Assembly (NCBI GenBank): GCA_021806845.1
Contig: JAKAPV010000041.1
Location: 1-15,560, forward strand
DNA: 15,560 bases
DNA from: Bacillota bacterium
Lineage (GTDB): Bacteria > Bacillota > Sulfobacillia > JAJZYS01 > JAJYTV01
Reading direction: 5' to 3'
Shown: piece after piece, positions 1 through 6,323 of the stretch
Layout: each line of letters begins with the position of its first letter
Numbering within the stretch: the stretch's first letter is position 1
Program-made: the position numbers and the translations under genes
The notes under the pieces: model-generated
The model's database searches: none
Told to the model about the DNA's origin: nothing
Seen by the model: only the letters and a program-made list of their open reading frames with translations

Positions 1-186
1 CCGATCTCCGTCTACCGCGAGCCGTGGCTCGCGGGGCTCTGCTGGTTCTGGTGGGACAACCCGAGTGTGCCCGACTATCCGGCGGGAATGAAAGACCCGG
101 GGTTCACGCCGCGCGGCAAGCCAGCGGAGGCGATCCTGCGCCGGGCATTCAGGACGCCGCGCCAGGTCCTGCCCCGCCCCGTGTGA
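1..186 (+). CDS. C-terminal fragment of a TIM-barrel glycoside hydrolase (GH113-like), 5' end outside window
   Basis: Frame 1 is open from the first base to a TGA stop and gives 61 residues. The piece has a Trp-rich strand (WLAGLCWFWWDNP) followed by GFTPRGKPAEAILRR. This pattern of an aromatic final barrel strand, then G-[FY]-TP-x-GKPAE and a closing helix, is what I know from the end of GH113-type beta-mannanase and related TIM-barrel hydrolases. The catalytic residues lie upstream and cannot be seen, so the substrate is unknown. The gene ends two bases before the stop codon of the convergent glutaredoxin-like gene, leaving no room for a separate terminator. The family call is from memory of the motif only. 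Confidence 0.6.
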   Translation, partial: PISVYREPWLAGLCWFWWDNPSVPDYPAGMKDPGFTPRGKPAEAILRRAFRTPRQVLPRPV

Positions 187-188
187 CG

Positions 189-437
189 CTAGGCCCGCGC
201 GCCGCCGCGAGCGTAGGTGCGCTCGAGATAGGCGATGATGTCCATCTCGTCCGTCAGGACCGTGTCCCCGTCCACGAGCACGGGGACGGAGGGCTGCCCG
301 GACACGCCGATGACGGCGTCGCGCCGGCTGCGATCCTGGGGGACGCAGACTGAGAGGTAGGTCATCTCCATGTCGGAGAGCTTCTGCCGGACCATCTTGC
401 AGTAAGGGCAGCCTTCGAACTGGTAGAGCGTAAGCAC
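189..437 (-). CDS. Glutaredoxin-like / GST N-terminal-domain thiol-disulfide protein
   Basis: An 82-residue thioredoxin-fold protein. The N-terminal strand is followed by a CPYC redox motif (Cys10 to Cys13), then a cis-proline segment SVPVLVDGD (Pro52) and a final helix with TDEMDIIAYLE, which is the glutathione-binding side in glutaredoxins and in the N-terminal domain of glutathione S-transferases. The length is typical of a free-standing glutaredoxin. The likely role is cytoplasmic thiol-disulfide exchange or reduction of mixed disulfides; the reductant (glutathione, bacillithiol or thioredoxin reductase) cannot be told from sequence. I chose the GTG start at 437 because a G-rich ribosome-binding site (GGGGGGAT) lies about 7 bases upstream and the protein then starts right at the first beta strand. 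The same frame stays open further upstream, but that extension has no glutaredoxin-like features. Confidence 0.8.
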   Translation of the reverse strand: MLTLYQFEGCPYCKMVRQKLSDMEMTYLSVCVPQDRSRRDAVIGVSGQPSVPVLVDGDTVLTDEMDIIAYLERTYARGGARA

Positions 438-623
438 GATCCATCCCCCCGAGGGTGTTGCTATGCCGCCCGGAAGCGATCGGTGCCCACGGCCGGCCCG
501 GCTATGATAGCGCAGTTTCCTCCACCAGCACAGCCGCCATGTCACAGCGAGCAGGTGACGGCGGCGGCGCGGGCGTATTGCGCAAAGAGGCAATGCGCAG
601 ACAAGACAAAGGAGTCGAGAACG
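438..623. promoter_or_regulatory. Divergent intergenic region between the glutaredoxin-like and acetyltransferase genes
   Basis: This is the largest gene-free stretch in the window (186 bases) and must hold the promoters of two divergent genes. I see a TATGAT at 503-508 on the plus strand, overlapped by TATCAT on the minus strand (504-509). Either could be a -10 box, but neither has a convincing -35 box 16-18 bases away. Two copies of the palindrome TGCGCA lie at 579-584 and 594-599, 15 bases apart, and could be an operator or chance. The AAAGGAG ribosome-binding site for the acetyltransferase is at 608-614. No conserved RNA structure was recognised. Confidence 0.3.
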
Positions 624-1178
624 GTGCTCGATCCGCTCAAGGGCAACCAGGTCGCGCTCGCGCCGCTGCAGGAGGAGGACCTGCCGACGATCGCCGGCTG
701 GCGGGAGGACGGACTCTACCTGCGCCTGCTCGATGCCGCTCCCGCCTACCCCGGATCGCTCGAGCGGCTGCGCAGCCAGCTCCAGCCCGGCGACCACGAC
801 AGCGCCTTCCCCTTCGCCGTCCGCACCGTGGCCGAGCGCCGGCTGGTCGGCTATGCGGTGCTGGACGGCATCCTCTGGAACCAGGGCAACGCCTGGCTCA
901 CGGTGGCGATCGGCGACGCGCAGGACCGGGGGCAAGGCTACGGCCGGGAAGCCGTCACGCTGCTCCTTGGCTTTGGCTTTGGCGAACTGAATTTGCGCCG
1001 CATCACGCTGAGCGTCTTCTCGTACAACGCCCCGGCGCTGCGCCTCTACGAACGTCTCGGCTTCGTGCGGGAAGGAACCTTTCGCGCATTCCTCCAGCGC
1101 GACGGCCAGACGTACGACATGCACCTCTACGGCATGCTGCGCGGCGAGTGGGAGGCGGGCGCACGGCGCCTCGGCTAA
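624..1178 (+). CDS. GNAT family N-acetyltransferase, RimJ/RimL type
   Basis: A 184-residue single-domain Gcn5-related acetyltransferase. It begins with a basic strand (GNQVALAPLQEEDLP) typical of the RimJ/RimL branch. It carries the acetyl-CoA pyrophosphate-binding loop DRGQGYGREA at about residues 101-110, then NLRRITLSVFSYNAPALRLYERLGF (residues 123-147) with the family's N-x-x-A-x-x-x-Y-x-x-x-GF motif. Members acetylate protein N-termini, amines or small metabolites; the substrate here is unknown. The GTG start at 624 follows AAAGGAG by 9 bases and removes an unrelated-looking N-terminal extension that is open in the same frame from 483. Its stop codon overlaps that of the convergent response regulator (shared bases CTAA, 1175-1178), so neither gene has a private terminator there. 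Confidence 0.85.
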   Translation: MLDPLKGNQVALAPLQEEDLPTIAGWREDGLYLRLLDAAPAYPGSLERLRSQLQPGDHDSAFPFAVRTVAERRLVGYAVLDGILWNQGNAWLTVAIGDAQDRGQGYGREAVTLLLGFGFGELNLRRITLSVFSYNAPALRLYERLGFVREGTFRAFLQRDGQTYDMHLYGMLRGEWEAGARRLG

Positions 1179-1546
1179 GTCCTCGCCGCGAGCACGCGCT
1201 GCACCGTCGCGAGCATCTGCTGGAGGTCAAAGGGCTTTTGCATCCAGGCCTGGTAGTCCCCATACGCCCGCGCGGACTCCTCCTGAAGGTCCGCGCCGGA
1301 CATCAGGACGACCGGGACGCCGCGCAGACGGCTGTCGGCCCGCATCGCGCGCAAGAGTTCCCCCCCGCCCAGGCGCGGCATCGTGACGTCCGCCATCACG
1401 AGGTCCGGCACCTCGCCCCTGCGCAGGAGGGCCAGCGCCGCCTCCCCGTCAGGGACCGTCGCAGCCTCGTAGCCGTGACGCGTGAAATAGCGCTGCAGCA
1501 GTTGCGAGATCGCCGCGGAGTCGTCCGCGATCAGCAGTCTGGCCAT
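1175..1546 (-). CDS. Single-domain response regulator (CheY/Spo0F-like receiver)
   Basis: A 123-residue protein made of only a receiver domain. The acidic pocket is Asp8-Asp9 (LLIADDS), the phospho-acceptor is Asp53 (VMADVTMP), the switch residue is Ser83 (VVLMSGAD) and the conserved lysine is Lys104 in MQKPFD. All catalytic residues are present. There is no DNA-binding or enzymatic output domain, so it must act by protein-protein interaction or as a phosphorelay intermediate. It overlaps the end of the upstream histidine kinase gene by 16 bases, so the two are almost certainly co-translated partners. The ATG at 1546 has a weak ribosome-binding site (GGGTGA), which fits translational coupling. 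Its target cannot be inferred. Confidence 0.9.
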   Translation of the reverse strand: MARLLIADDSAAISQLLQRYFTRHGYEAATVPDGEAALALLRRGEVPDLVMADVTMPRLGGGELLRAMRADSRLRGVPVVLMSGADLQEESARAYGDYQAWMQKPFDLQQMLATVQRVLAART

Positions 1547-2466
1547 GCGTCACCCGAGGGCGTCGGCAAGAGCACGTGGATCGTGGCGCCGGGGCCGACG
1601 CGGTGATCCGCCCAGATGCGCCCGCCGTGCGCCTCCACGATCCGGCGACAAAGATACAGACCGAGTCCGACACCGCCAGGGTCCTGGCCATGCACGTTGC
1701 TCGCGCGGTAGAACCGCTCGAATATGCGCTCCGCCTCTGCGGGCGGGATGCCGACACCCTCGTCGCCGACCGAGGCGAGGACGCCCTCTTCGACCCGGCG
1801 CAGCGAGAGGCGGATCAAGGACGCGGGCGGCGAGTACTTCGCCGCGTTGCCGAGCAGGTTGCGAAACACCTGTTCAAGGCGGTGCCGATCCGCGTAGACG
1901 CGGACGGGACCCGGAGGCCCGCATTCGATGGTGATCGGGTGGGTTCCGGGCAGCATGGGGCGGACCGCCGCCTTGACGATCTCCCGCAGGTCGACCGCTG
2001 CGCACTTCAGTTGCAGCGAGCGCAGGCCGGAGCGCTCGGCCTCGACGACTGACGACAGGATGTCGGAGAGCCGGCGGACCTCCGCCTGCGCCGTCTCCAA
2101 GAGCTCGAACTCCTCGCGTCCTGCAGGTCTTCCCACCTGCAGGCTGCCGAGCAGGAGCTCGAGCATTCCGCTGAGTCCGGTGAGCGGATTGCGCAGTTCA
2201 TGGGCCAACACCCCCAGGGCGTTCCCCGCCGACTCCGGTCCGTCTACGGACGGCTTGACCGCACACGGACCCCCTTCTAGGGAAATCTCGTTGGTGCCGA
2301 CCAGGCGGAGTGGGCGCTGCGCATCCGCCCGCGCCGTCTCCCGCGTCGACTGCTGACGTCCCTGGTCTTCCGAAGGCACCGCGACCGCCGGTTCTGGCCC
2401 GAGGTCGACAGGATTTGCGTACAACTCGGGCCAGTCCCCCTCGCGCTTGGAGCATACTTCCATCAT
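1531..2466 (-). CDS. Soluble sensor histidine kinase, HisKA plus HATPase_c
   Basis: A 311-residue histidine kinase with no transmembrane segment. Residues 1-80 are Gly/Pro/Arg-rich and look disordered, with no recognisable PAS or GAF domain. The H box (LAHELRNPLTG) puts the phosphorylated His at 89. The ATPase domain has the N box (FRNLLGNAAKYS, residues 201-212), the G1 box (DEGVGIPP, 235-242), an F box (IFERFYRA) and the G2 box (GGVGLGLYL, 264-272). It is therefore a cytoplasmic kinase whose input is unknown, perhaps a partner protein. It is co-transcribed with the single-domain response regulator, which starts inside its 3' end. Tandem ATG codons at 2466 and 2463 are the chosen start; the ribosome-binding site is poor (CCAGG), so a start further inside the disordered region is possible. 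Confidence 0.85.
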   Translation of the reverse strand: MMEVCSKREGDWPELYANPVDLGPEPAVAVPSEDQGRQQSTRETARADAQRPLRLVGTNEISLEGGPCAVKPSVDGPESAGNALGVLAHELRNPLTGLSGMLELLLGSLQVGRPAGREEFELLETAQAEVRRLSDILSSVVEAERSGLRSLQLKCAAVDLREIVKAAVRPMLPGTHPITIECGPPGPVRVYADRHRLEQVFRNLLGNAAKYSPPASLIRLSLRRVEEGVLASVGDEGVGIPPAEAERIFERFYRASNVHGQDPGGVGLGLYLCRRIVEAHGGRIWADHRVGPGATIHVLLPTPSGDAWPDC

Positions 2467-2500
2467 GAAGTATACCTGGAAGATCAGCGCGCTTTTTGTC

Positions 2501-2533
2501 GAAAAAGGAGGGTGCTGGCACCCCAGCACCCTC
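2501..2533 (-). terminator. Rho-independent terminator of the gdhA-to-cyclodeaminase operon
   Basis: On the minus strand, an 11-base perfect stem (GAGGGTGCTGG pairing with CCAGCACCCTC, at 2523-2533 and 2508-2518) encloses a 4-base loop and is followed by CTTTTTC. It lies 20 bases beyond the stop codon of the cyclodeaminase-family gene. This is a textbook intrinsic terminator for transcription coming from the catabolic operon, and it separates that operon from the histidine kinase gene downstream. Confidence 0.88.
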
Positions 2534-2553
2534 AGGGTAGTTACGCCTGTTGC

Positions 2554-3546
2554 CTACAGCGGCAGGACGGTCCCCGCTCCTGCCGCGTTCGCGCGCTGGT
2601 AGACAGCTGCCGCGAGCGCCATGTCCGCGACGGCGACGCCGAGGTTCATCGCCACGATCACCTCGTCCGGCGTTCGCCTGCCGTCGACGCGGCCCGTCAC
2701 GAGATCGCCGAGGTCGCCCGCTGGCTGCGGGGCTTCGCGGAAGAAGCCCTGGGTCGCGTAATACCCGTATTGGGCCAGGTCGTCGACGAAGTAGCGTCCG
2801 CCGCCGAGAGCCTGCGGCGTCCACATCGAGTCGAAGTCGATGGGAAGGCCGAGCGCGCCGGGCGACAGCCACTCGCGCCGGACGACAGGCTGGGGCTCCT
2901 TGCGGATCGGTCCTGCCGTGACAACGATGTCCGCGCCCCGCACCGCAGCCTCGGCCGACGCGGCGATCTCAAGCGCCATGCCGCCGACCCGCGCCGTCAT
3001 CTCCTGCACGAAGGCCCGCGCCGCGTCCGGGGAGATGTCGTAGACGCGCGCTGCGGCGAGGCTCGGCAGCGCCTCCTTGAGTGCGAAGAGCTGCGTGCGC
3101 GCCTGCACGCCGGCCCCCAGCAGCGCGACCGTCCGGCTGTCCTGCCGCGCGAGCAGCTGGGCGGAGAGCCCGCTCACCGCACCGGTGCGCTGGGCCGTGA
3201 TCCACGCGCAGTCCATGACGGCGATCGGCACTCCGGTGTAGACATCGCTCAGCAGCAGTAGGCCGGTGATGTACGGAAGGCCGTGCTGGGTCGGGTTGTC
3301 GGGATACCCCGAGACCCACTTGACGCCGGCGGCCCCGAATTCCGGGACGTATGCAGGCATTGCGTGCAGGAATGCGTCCTCGCCCGCCGGGTGCAGCGCG
3401 GTCTTCGGCGGCAGCTGCGCGACGCCCAGTCCCTTCTCCCGAAACGCTTCGCGGACGGCGCTGATCGCCTCCGCCATCCCGGGGCCCACCCGCGCCACGT
3501 CAGCGGACCGCAGATACAGAAGCTCCTTGCCGACTCGCACTGCCAT
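2554..3546 (-). CDS. Ornithine cyclodeaminase / mu-crystallin family NAD(P)H-dependent oxidoreductase
   Basis: A 330-residue protein of the ornithine cyclodeaminase, alanine dehydrogenase and ketimine reductase family, of normal length. The substrate-binding lysine is in VKWVSGYP (Lys76) and a conserved arginine in TAQRTGAVS (Arg120). The Rossmann motif LLGAGVQAR covers 142-150, and an acidic residue ends the second strand (VYDIS, Asp170), which suggests NAD(H). The segment LGLPIDFDSMW (232-242) holds Asp237 and Asp239 where ornithine cyclodeaminase has its catalytic Asp region, but the surrounding sequence differs from true ornithine cyclodeaminases, so the substrate is open. The start at 3546 has AGGAGG six bases upstream. 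It is the last gene before a strong terminator and lies about 100 bases after the biotin carrier gene, so it may be co-transcribed with the propionate genes and handle an amino or imino acid. Confidence 0.85.
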   Translation of the reverse strand: MAVRVGKELLYLRSADVARVGPGMAEAISAVREAFREKGLGVAQLPPKTALHPAGEDAFLHAMPAYVPEFGAAGVKWVSGYPDNPTQHGLPYITGLLLLSDVYTGVPIAVMDCAWITAQRTGAVSGLSAQLLARQDSRTVALLGAGVQARTQLFALKEALPSLAAARVYDISPDAARAFVQEMTARVGGMALEIAASAEAAVRGADIVVTAGPIRKEPQPVVRREWLSPGALGLPIDFDSMWTPQALGGGRYFVDDLAQYGYYATQGFFREAPQPAGDLGDLVTGRVDGRRTPDEVIVAMNLGVAVADMALAAAVYQRANAAGAGTVLPL

Positions 3547-3648
3547 GATGCGCCTCCTGCGCCCATTCTTGGCGCAAGTATGGGACGGGCCAAGGCGCTT
3601 CGGAACCATCCAACGGCCCTTGCCGCAGGCGTCCGATTGTCGCTGCCT

Positions 3649-4101
3649 CTAGCCGATTTCCAGGATCGCGTCGCCGAGGCCGACCGCGGCGCCGACCTTC
3701 ACGTGGACCGCCGTCACGCTGCCCGCACGGGGGGCCGTGATCTCGTTCTCCATCTTCATCGCCTCGAGGATCGCCACGACCTGACCTTCCGTCACCGGAT
3801 CGCCGACCTTGACCTTGACGTCAAGCACCGTGCCCGGAAGCGGAGAGGTGACCGCCCCCTCCCCGGCCGGTGCCGGCTGATCGGTCCTCTGCTTGGGCGC
3901 CTTCGCTTTGTGCGCCTCGGCTGCCGCAGGTGCCGGGGCTTGGGCAGCCGCCGGAGCGGCAACCGCTGGCGGCTGCTGCGCGGCAGGAGCCTGCAGCGGT
4001 GCGGCGGCGGGGGCGTGCGCGCCGGCCGCGCCGTCGGAAGCGAGTTCCTCGACCTCCACCTCGTACGCGAGCCCGTTGACGATCACGCGGAAACGTCGCA
4101 T
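3649..4101 (-). CDS. Biotin carboxyl carrier protein (biotinyl subunit of an acyl-CoA carboxylase/decarboxylase)
   Basis: A 150-residue biotin carrier. Residues 1-22 form a short beta-rich N-terminal segment (MRRFRVIVNGLAYEVEVEEL) common to the carriers of decarboxylase and transcarboxylase complexes. An Ala/Pro-rich flexible linker covers about 24-80. The biotinyl domain follows (about 82-150), with the biotinylation motif EAMKMEN and the target Lys at 116. The domain is complete. It follows the carboxyltransferase and epsilon-like genes, so it most likely carries the carboxyl group for that carboxyltransferase. A GC-rich hairpin sits in the 60-base gap just upstream of its start, and its ribosome-binding site (GGGCGAG) is weak and partly inside the hairpin. 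Confidence 0.92.
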   Translation of the reverse strand: MRRFRVIVNGLAYEVEVEELASDGAAGAHAPAAAPLQAPAAQQPPAVAAPAAAQAPAPAAAEAHKAKAPKQRTDQPAPAGEGAVTSPLPGTVLDVKVKVGDPVTEGQVVAILEAMKMENEITAPRAGSVTAVHVKVGAAVGLGDAILEIG

Positions 4102-4106
4102 ATCTC

Positions 4107-4133
4107 GCCCGGCCGGTCTTGACCGGTCCGGGC
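4107..4133 (-). other. GC-rich hairpin upstream of the biotin carrier gene
   Basis: In the gap between the epsilon-like gene and the biotin carrier gene, an 11-base-pair stem with one bulged base can form (arms 4107-4117 and 4122-4133, 4-base loop). No U-run follows on the minus strand, so it is not a standard terminator. It ends only five bases before the ATG and includes part of the weak ribosome-binding site. It may therefore lower translation of the carrier protein or mark an mRNA processing point. This role is inferred. Confidence 0.5.
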
Positions 4134-4161
4134 AGTCGCCTCCTTTGCCAGAAACGTTCTT

Positions 4162-4353
4162 CTAGCGCAGTCCCCTGCGGTTGCGCATCTGATCGAAGGT
4201 GCTCATGAGCTGCCAGGCTCCGCGCTCGTCGTCGGTCGGAGCCGCGCCCACAAGGCGCACGCGCAACCGGTCCGCCTGCACGCCGAGCGAAAGGGAAAGC
4301 GCGGCCGCGATCGCCGCGACGACCTCTGCGGGCACCCCGTGCTGCCGCGTCAC
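4162..4353 (-). CDS. Small epsilon/delta-like subunit of a biotin-dependent methylmalonyl-CoA decarboxylase
   Basis: A 63-residue protein starting at GTG 4353, whose start overlaps the carboxyltransferase stop (GTGA), so the two are translationally coupled. It has an amphipathic Ala-rich helix (VPAEVVAAIAAALSLSLG, residues 7-24), a basic strand (RLRVRLVG), and a C-terminal WQLMSTFDQMRNRR segment. This layout matches what I recall of the C-terminal part of the MmdD (delta) and MmdE (epsilon) subunits of sodium-pumping methylmalonyl-CoA decarboxylase, and of OadG, where this region helps assemble the complex. The N-terminal membrane helix of MmdD and OadG is missing, so this is a soluble form. 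The family link is from a short motif and would need a profile search. The same frame is open upstream to 4668, but that part is antisense to nothing and simply overlaps the carboxyltransferase. Confidence 0.65.
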   Translation of the reverse strand: MTRQHGVPAEVVAAIAAALSLSLGVQADRLRVRLVGAAPTDDERGAWQLMSTFDQMRNRRGLR

Positions 4354-5894
4354 AGCGGTATGTTCCCGTGCTTCTTGGGCGGCCTCTCCTCGCGCTTCTG
4401 GCGCAGCGCCCAGAGCGCGCGGGCGACGGCTGGCCGGAGTTCTGCCGGGTCGATCACCTGGTCGACGTAGCCGTGCGCCGCCGCAACGTAGGGGCTCGCG
4501 AACTCCGCGCGGTACGTCTCTACCAGCCGGCGGCGTTCCGCCGCCGGGTCCTCCGCACCTTCGATCTCGCCGCGGAAGATGATGTTCGCCGCGCCGTCTG
4601 GTCCCATCACCGCCACCTCGGCGGTCGGGAAGGCGAGCACGGCGTCCGCGCCCAGCGAGCGCGAGCACATCGCGAGATATGCCCCGCCGTACGCCTTGCG
4701 CAGGACGACCGAGATCTTGGGCACCGTCGCCTCGGAGTAGGCGTATAGGACCTTCGCCCCGTGCCGGATGATGCCGCCGTACTCCTGCTTCGTGCCGGGG
4801 AGGTAGCCCGGGGTGTCCACAAACGTAATCACCGGGAGCGAGAAGGCGTCGGCGAAGCGCACAAACCGCGCGAGCTTGTCCGACGCGTCGATGTCGAGGC
4901 AGCCCGCCAGCACCTTCGGCTGGTTGCCGACGATCGCCACGGTGTGCCCCTCGACGCGGCCGAACCCGATCACGAGGTTGCGGGCGAACTCGGGCTGCAG
5001 CTCCAGGAACTCCCCGTCGTCGACGAGGCCCCGCATGACCTCGCGCACATCGTAGGGCTTGTTCGCGTCCTCCGGCACGATCGTGCGCAGGCGCTGCTCA
5101 GATCCCTGCGGCGGTCCCTTCGGGTCCGCAACGGGGGGCCCTGAGACGTTGTTGCTAGGCAGGTAGCGCAAGAGCTGCTTGAGGCCCGCAAACAGCGCCG
5201 CCTCCGTCGGGAAGGTAAGGTGCGCATTGCCGCTGCGCCGTGCGTGCGTATGGGCCCCGCCCAGTTCCTCGTGGGTGACCTTCTCGCCAGTGACCGACTC
5301 GATCACCTGGGGCCCCGTGATGTACATCTGGCCGATGCCCTCGGCCATCAGCACGAAGTCGGTGATCGCCGGCGAGTACACCGCGCCGCCGGCTGCCGGT
5401 CCCACGATCACGGAGATCTGCGGGATGACGCCGGAGGCGTGGGTGTTGCGCCGGAAGATCTCGCCATACCCGTTGAGGGCGTCGATGCCCTCCTGGATGC
5501 GCGCCCCGCCCGAGTCGGCGATGCCGACGATCGGCGCGCCGCTCCTCAGCGCCAGGTCCTGCACCTTGCGGATCTTGCCCGCGTGCATCTCCCCGAGCGA
5601 GCCGCCCAGCACCGTGAAGTCCTGGGCGTACGCGTAGACGAGGCGGCCCTCCACGGCGCCGTAACCCGTGACGACGCCGTCCGCGGGCGCGTCGGCCTTG
5701 TCCATCCCGAAGAGCGTCGACCGGTGGGTCGTGAAGAGGTCGAGTTCCACGAAGGTCCCTGGATCAAACAGCGCGTCGATCCGCTCGCGCGCCGTCCACT
5801 TGCCAAGCGCATGCTGTCTTTCCATGCGCTTCGGTCCGCCCCCGGCCATCGCCTTGCGGCGGCGCTCGCCGAGGTCTTGCAGCCGGTCGCTCAT
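4350..5894 (-). CDS. mmdA: Acyl-CoA carboxyltransferase: methylmalonyl-CoA decarboxylase alpha / propionyl-CoA carboxylase beta subunit
   Basis: A full-length 514-residue carboxyltransferase with two crotonase-like halves. The first has DSGGARIQEG (127-136) and GPAAGGAVYSPA (165-176), the oxyanion-hole glycines. The second has TPGYLPG (361-367), RKAYGGAYLAM (399-409) and MGPDGAANIIFR (430-441). The C-terminus KKHGNIPL is typical of methylmalonyl-CoA decarboxylase alpha, transcarboxylase 12S and Firmicute propionyl-CoA carboxylase beta subunits. It moves a carboxyl group between biotin and propionyl-CoA/methylmalonyl-CoA. The position that is Asp in actinobacterial propionyl-CoA carboxylases and Ile in acetyl-CoA-preferring forms is Leu407 here, as in the 12S/decarboxylase type. 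The start overlaps the epimerase stop (ATGA) and has GAGG 7 bases upstream. Neither a biotin carboxylase nor a membrane subunit is encoded nearby, so carboxylase, decarboxylase and transcarboxylase roles all remain possible. Confidence 0.93.
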   Translation of the reverse strand: MSDRLQDLGERRRKAMAGGGPKRMERQHALGKWTARERIDALFDPGTFVELDLFTTHRSTLFGMDKADAPADGVVTGYGAVEGRLVYAYAQDFTVLGGSLGEMHAGKIRKVQDLALRSGAPIVGIADSGGARIQEGIDALNGYGEIFRRNTHASGVIPQISVIVGPAAGGAVYSPAITDFVLMAEGIGQMYITGPQVIESVTGEKVTHEELGGAHTHARRSGNAHLTFPTEAALFAGLKQLLRYLPSNNVSGPPVADPKGPPQGSEQRLRTIVPEDANKPYDVREVMRGLVDDGEFLELQPEFARNLVIGFGRVEGHTVAIVGNQPKVLAGCLDIDASDKLARFVRFADAFSLPVITFVDTPGYLPGTKQEYGGIIRHGAKVLYAYSEATVPKISVVLRKAYGGAYLAMCSRSLGADAVLAFPTAEVAVMGPDGAANIIFRGEIEGAEDPAAERRRLVETYRAEFASPYVAAAHGYVDQVIDPAELRPAVARALWALRQKREERPPKKHGNIPL

Positions 5895-6310
5895 GGCTTC
5901 ACCTCGCAAAGTTCTAAGAGCACCCCGCCGGTGTCCTTCGGATGCAGGAAGGCGACCGTGCGGCCTTCCGCACCGGGCCGGGCCCCCCCGCCCCCCGGCG
6001 CGATGCCGGCGGCGCCCAGGGATGCGAGCGCTTCCTCCAGGTCCTCCGCCGCGAAGGCGAGGTGGTGCACGCCGGCCCCGCGCTCGCGCAGGAAGCGGGC
6101 GACGCCGGCGGGCGCATCAGGGTCCAGGGGCTCGAGCAGCTCGATCCGGACGCCGCCGAGTGTGAGGAAGGAGACGCGCACCCCCTCGCTCGGCACATCC
6201 TCCCGTCCGAGCAGCTGCGCCCCGAGCGCCGCGTAGGCGCCTTCCGCGGCCGCGAGATCCCGCACTGCCACTCCGATGTGCGCAAGCCCCGCCACAGGCC
6301 GGTCCGCCAA
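5891..6310 (-). CDS. mce: Methylmalonyl-CoA epimerase
   Basis: A 139-residue glyoxalase/vicinal-oxygen-chelate fold protein with two babbab modules. Likely metal ligands are His11 (GLAHIGVAV), Glu58 (VRIELLEP), His82 or His83 (GVHHLAF) and Glu133 (GVLLELCE), matching the family pattern. It interconverts the (R) and (S) forms of methylmalonyl-CoA, connecting the carboxyltransferase product to the mutase; its genes lie on both sides. I chose the TTG at 6310 because AAGGAGG is about 8 bases upstream and directly overlaps the mutase stop region; the in-frame ATG at 6334 would lie upstream of that site, inside the mutase gene. Residues 106-109 are four glycines coded by two G-runs (6 and 7 bases), an unusual slippery stretch in an essential-looking gene. 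Confidence 0.92.
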   Translation of the reverse strand: MADRPVAGLAHIGVAVRDLAAAEGAYAALGAQLLGREDVPSEGVRVSFLTLGGVRIELLEPLDPDAPAGVARFLRERGAGVHHLAFAAEDLEEALASLGAAGIAPGGGGARPGAEGRTVAFLHPKDTGGVLLELCEVKP

Positions 6311-6323
6311 CGTCGCCACCTCC

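Noticed and set aside
455..1606. A 383-codon plus-strand frame covering the acetyltransferase and response regulator region.
   Set aside because: It is an Arg/Pro/Ala-rich shadow; the real genes there have full sets of family motifs.
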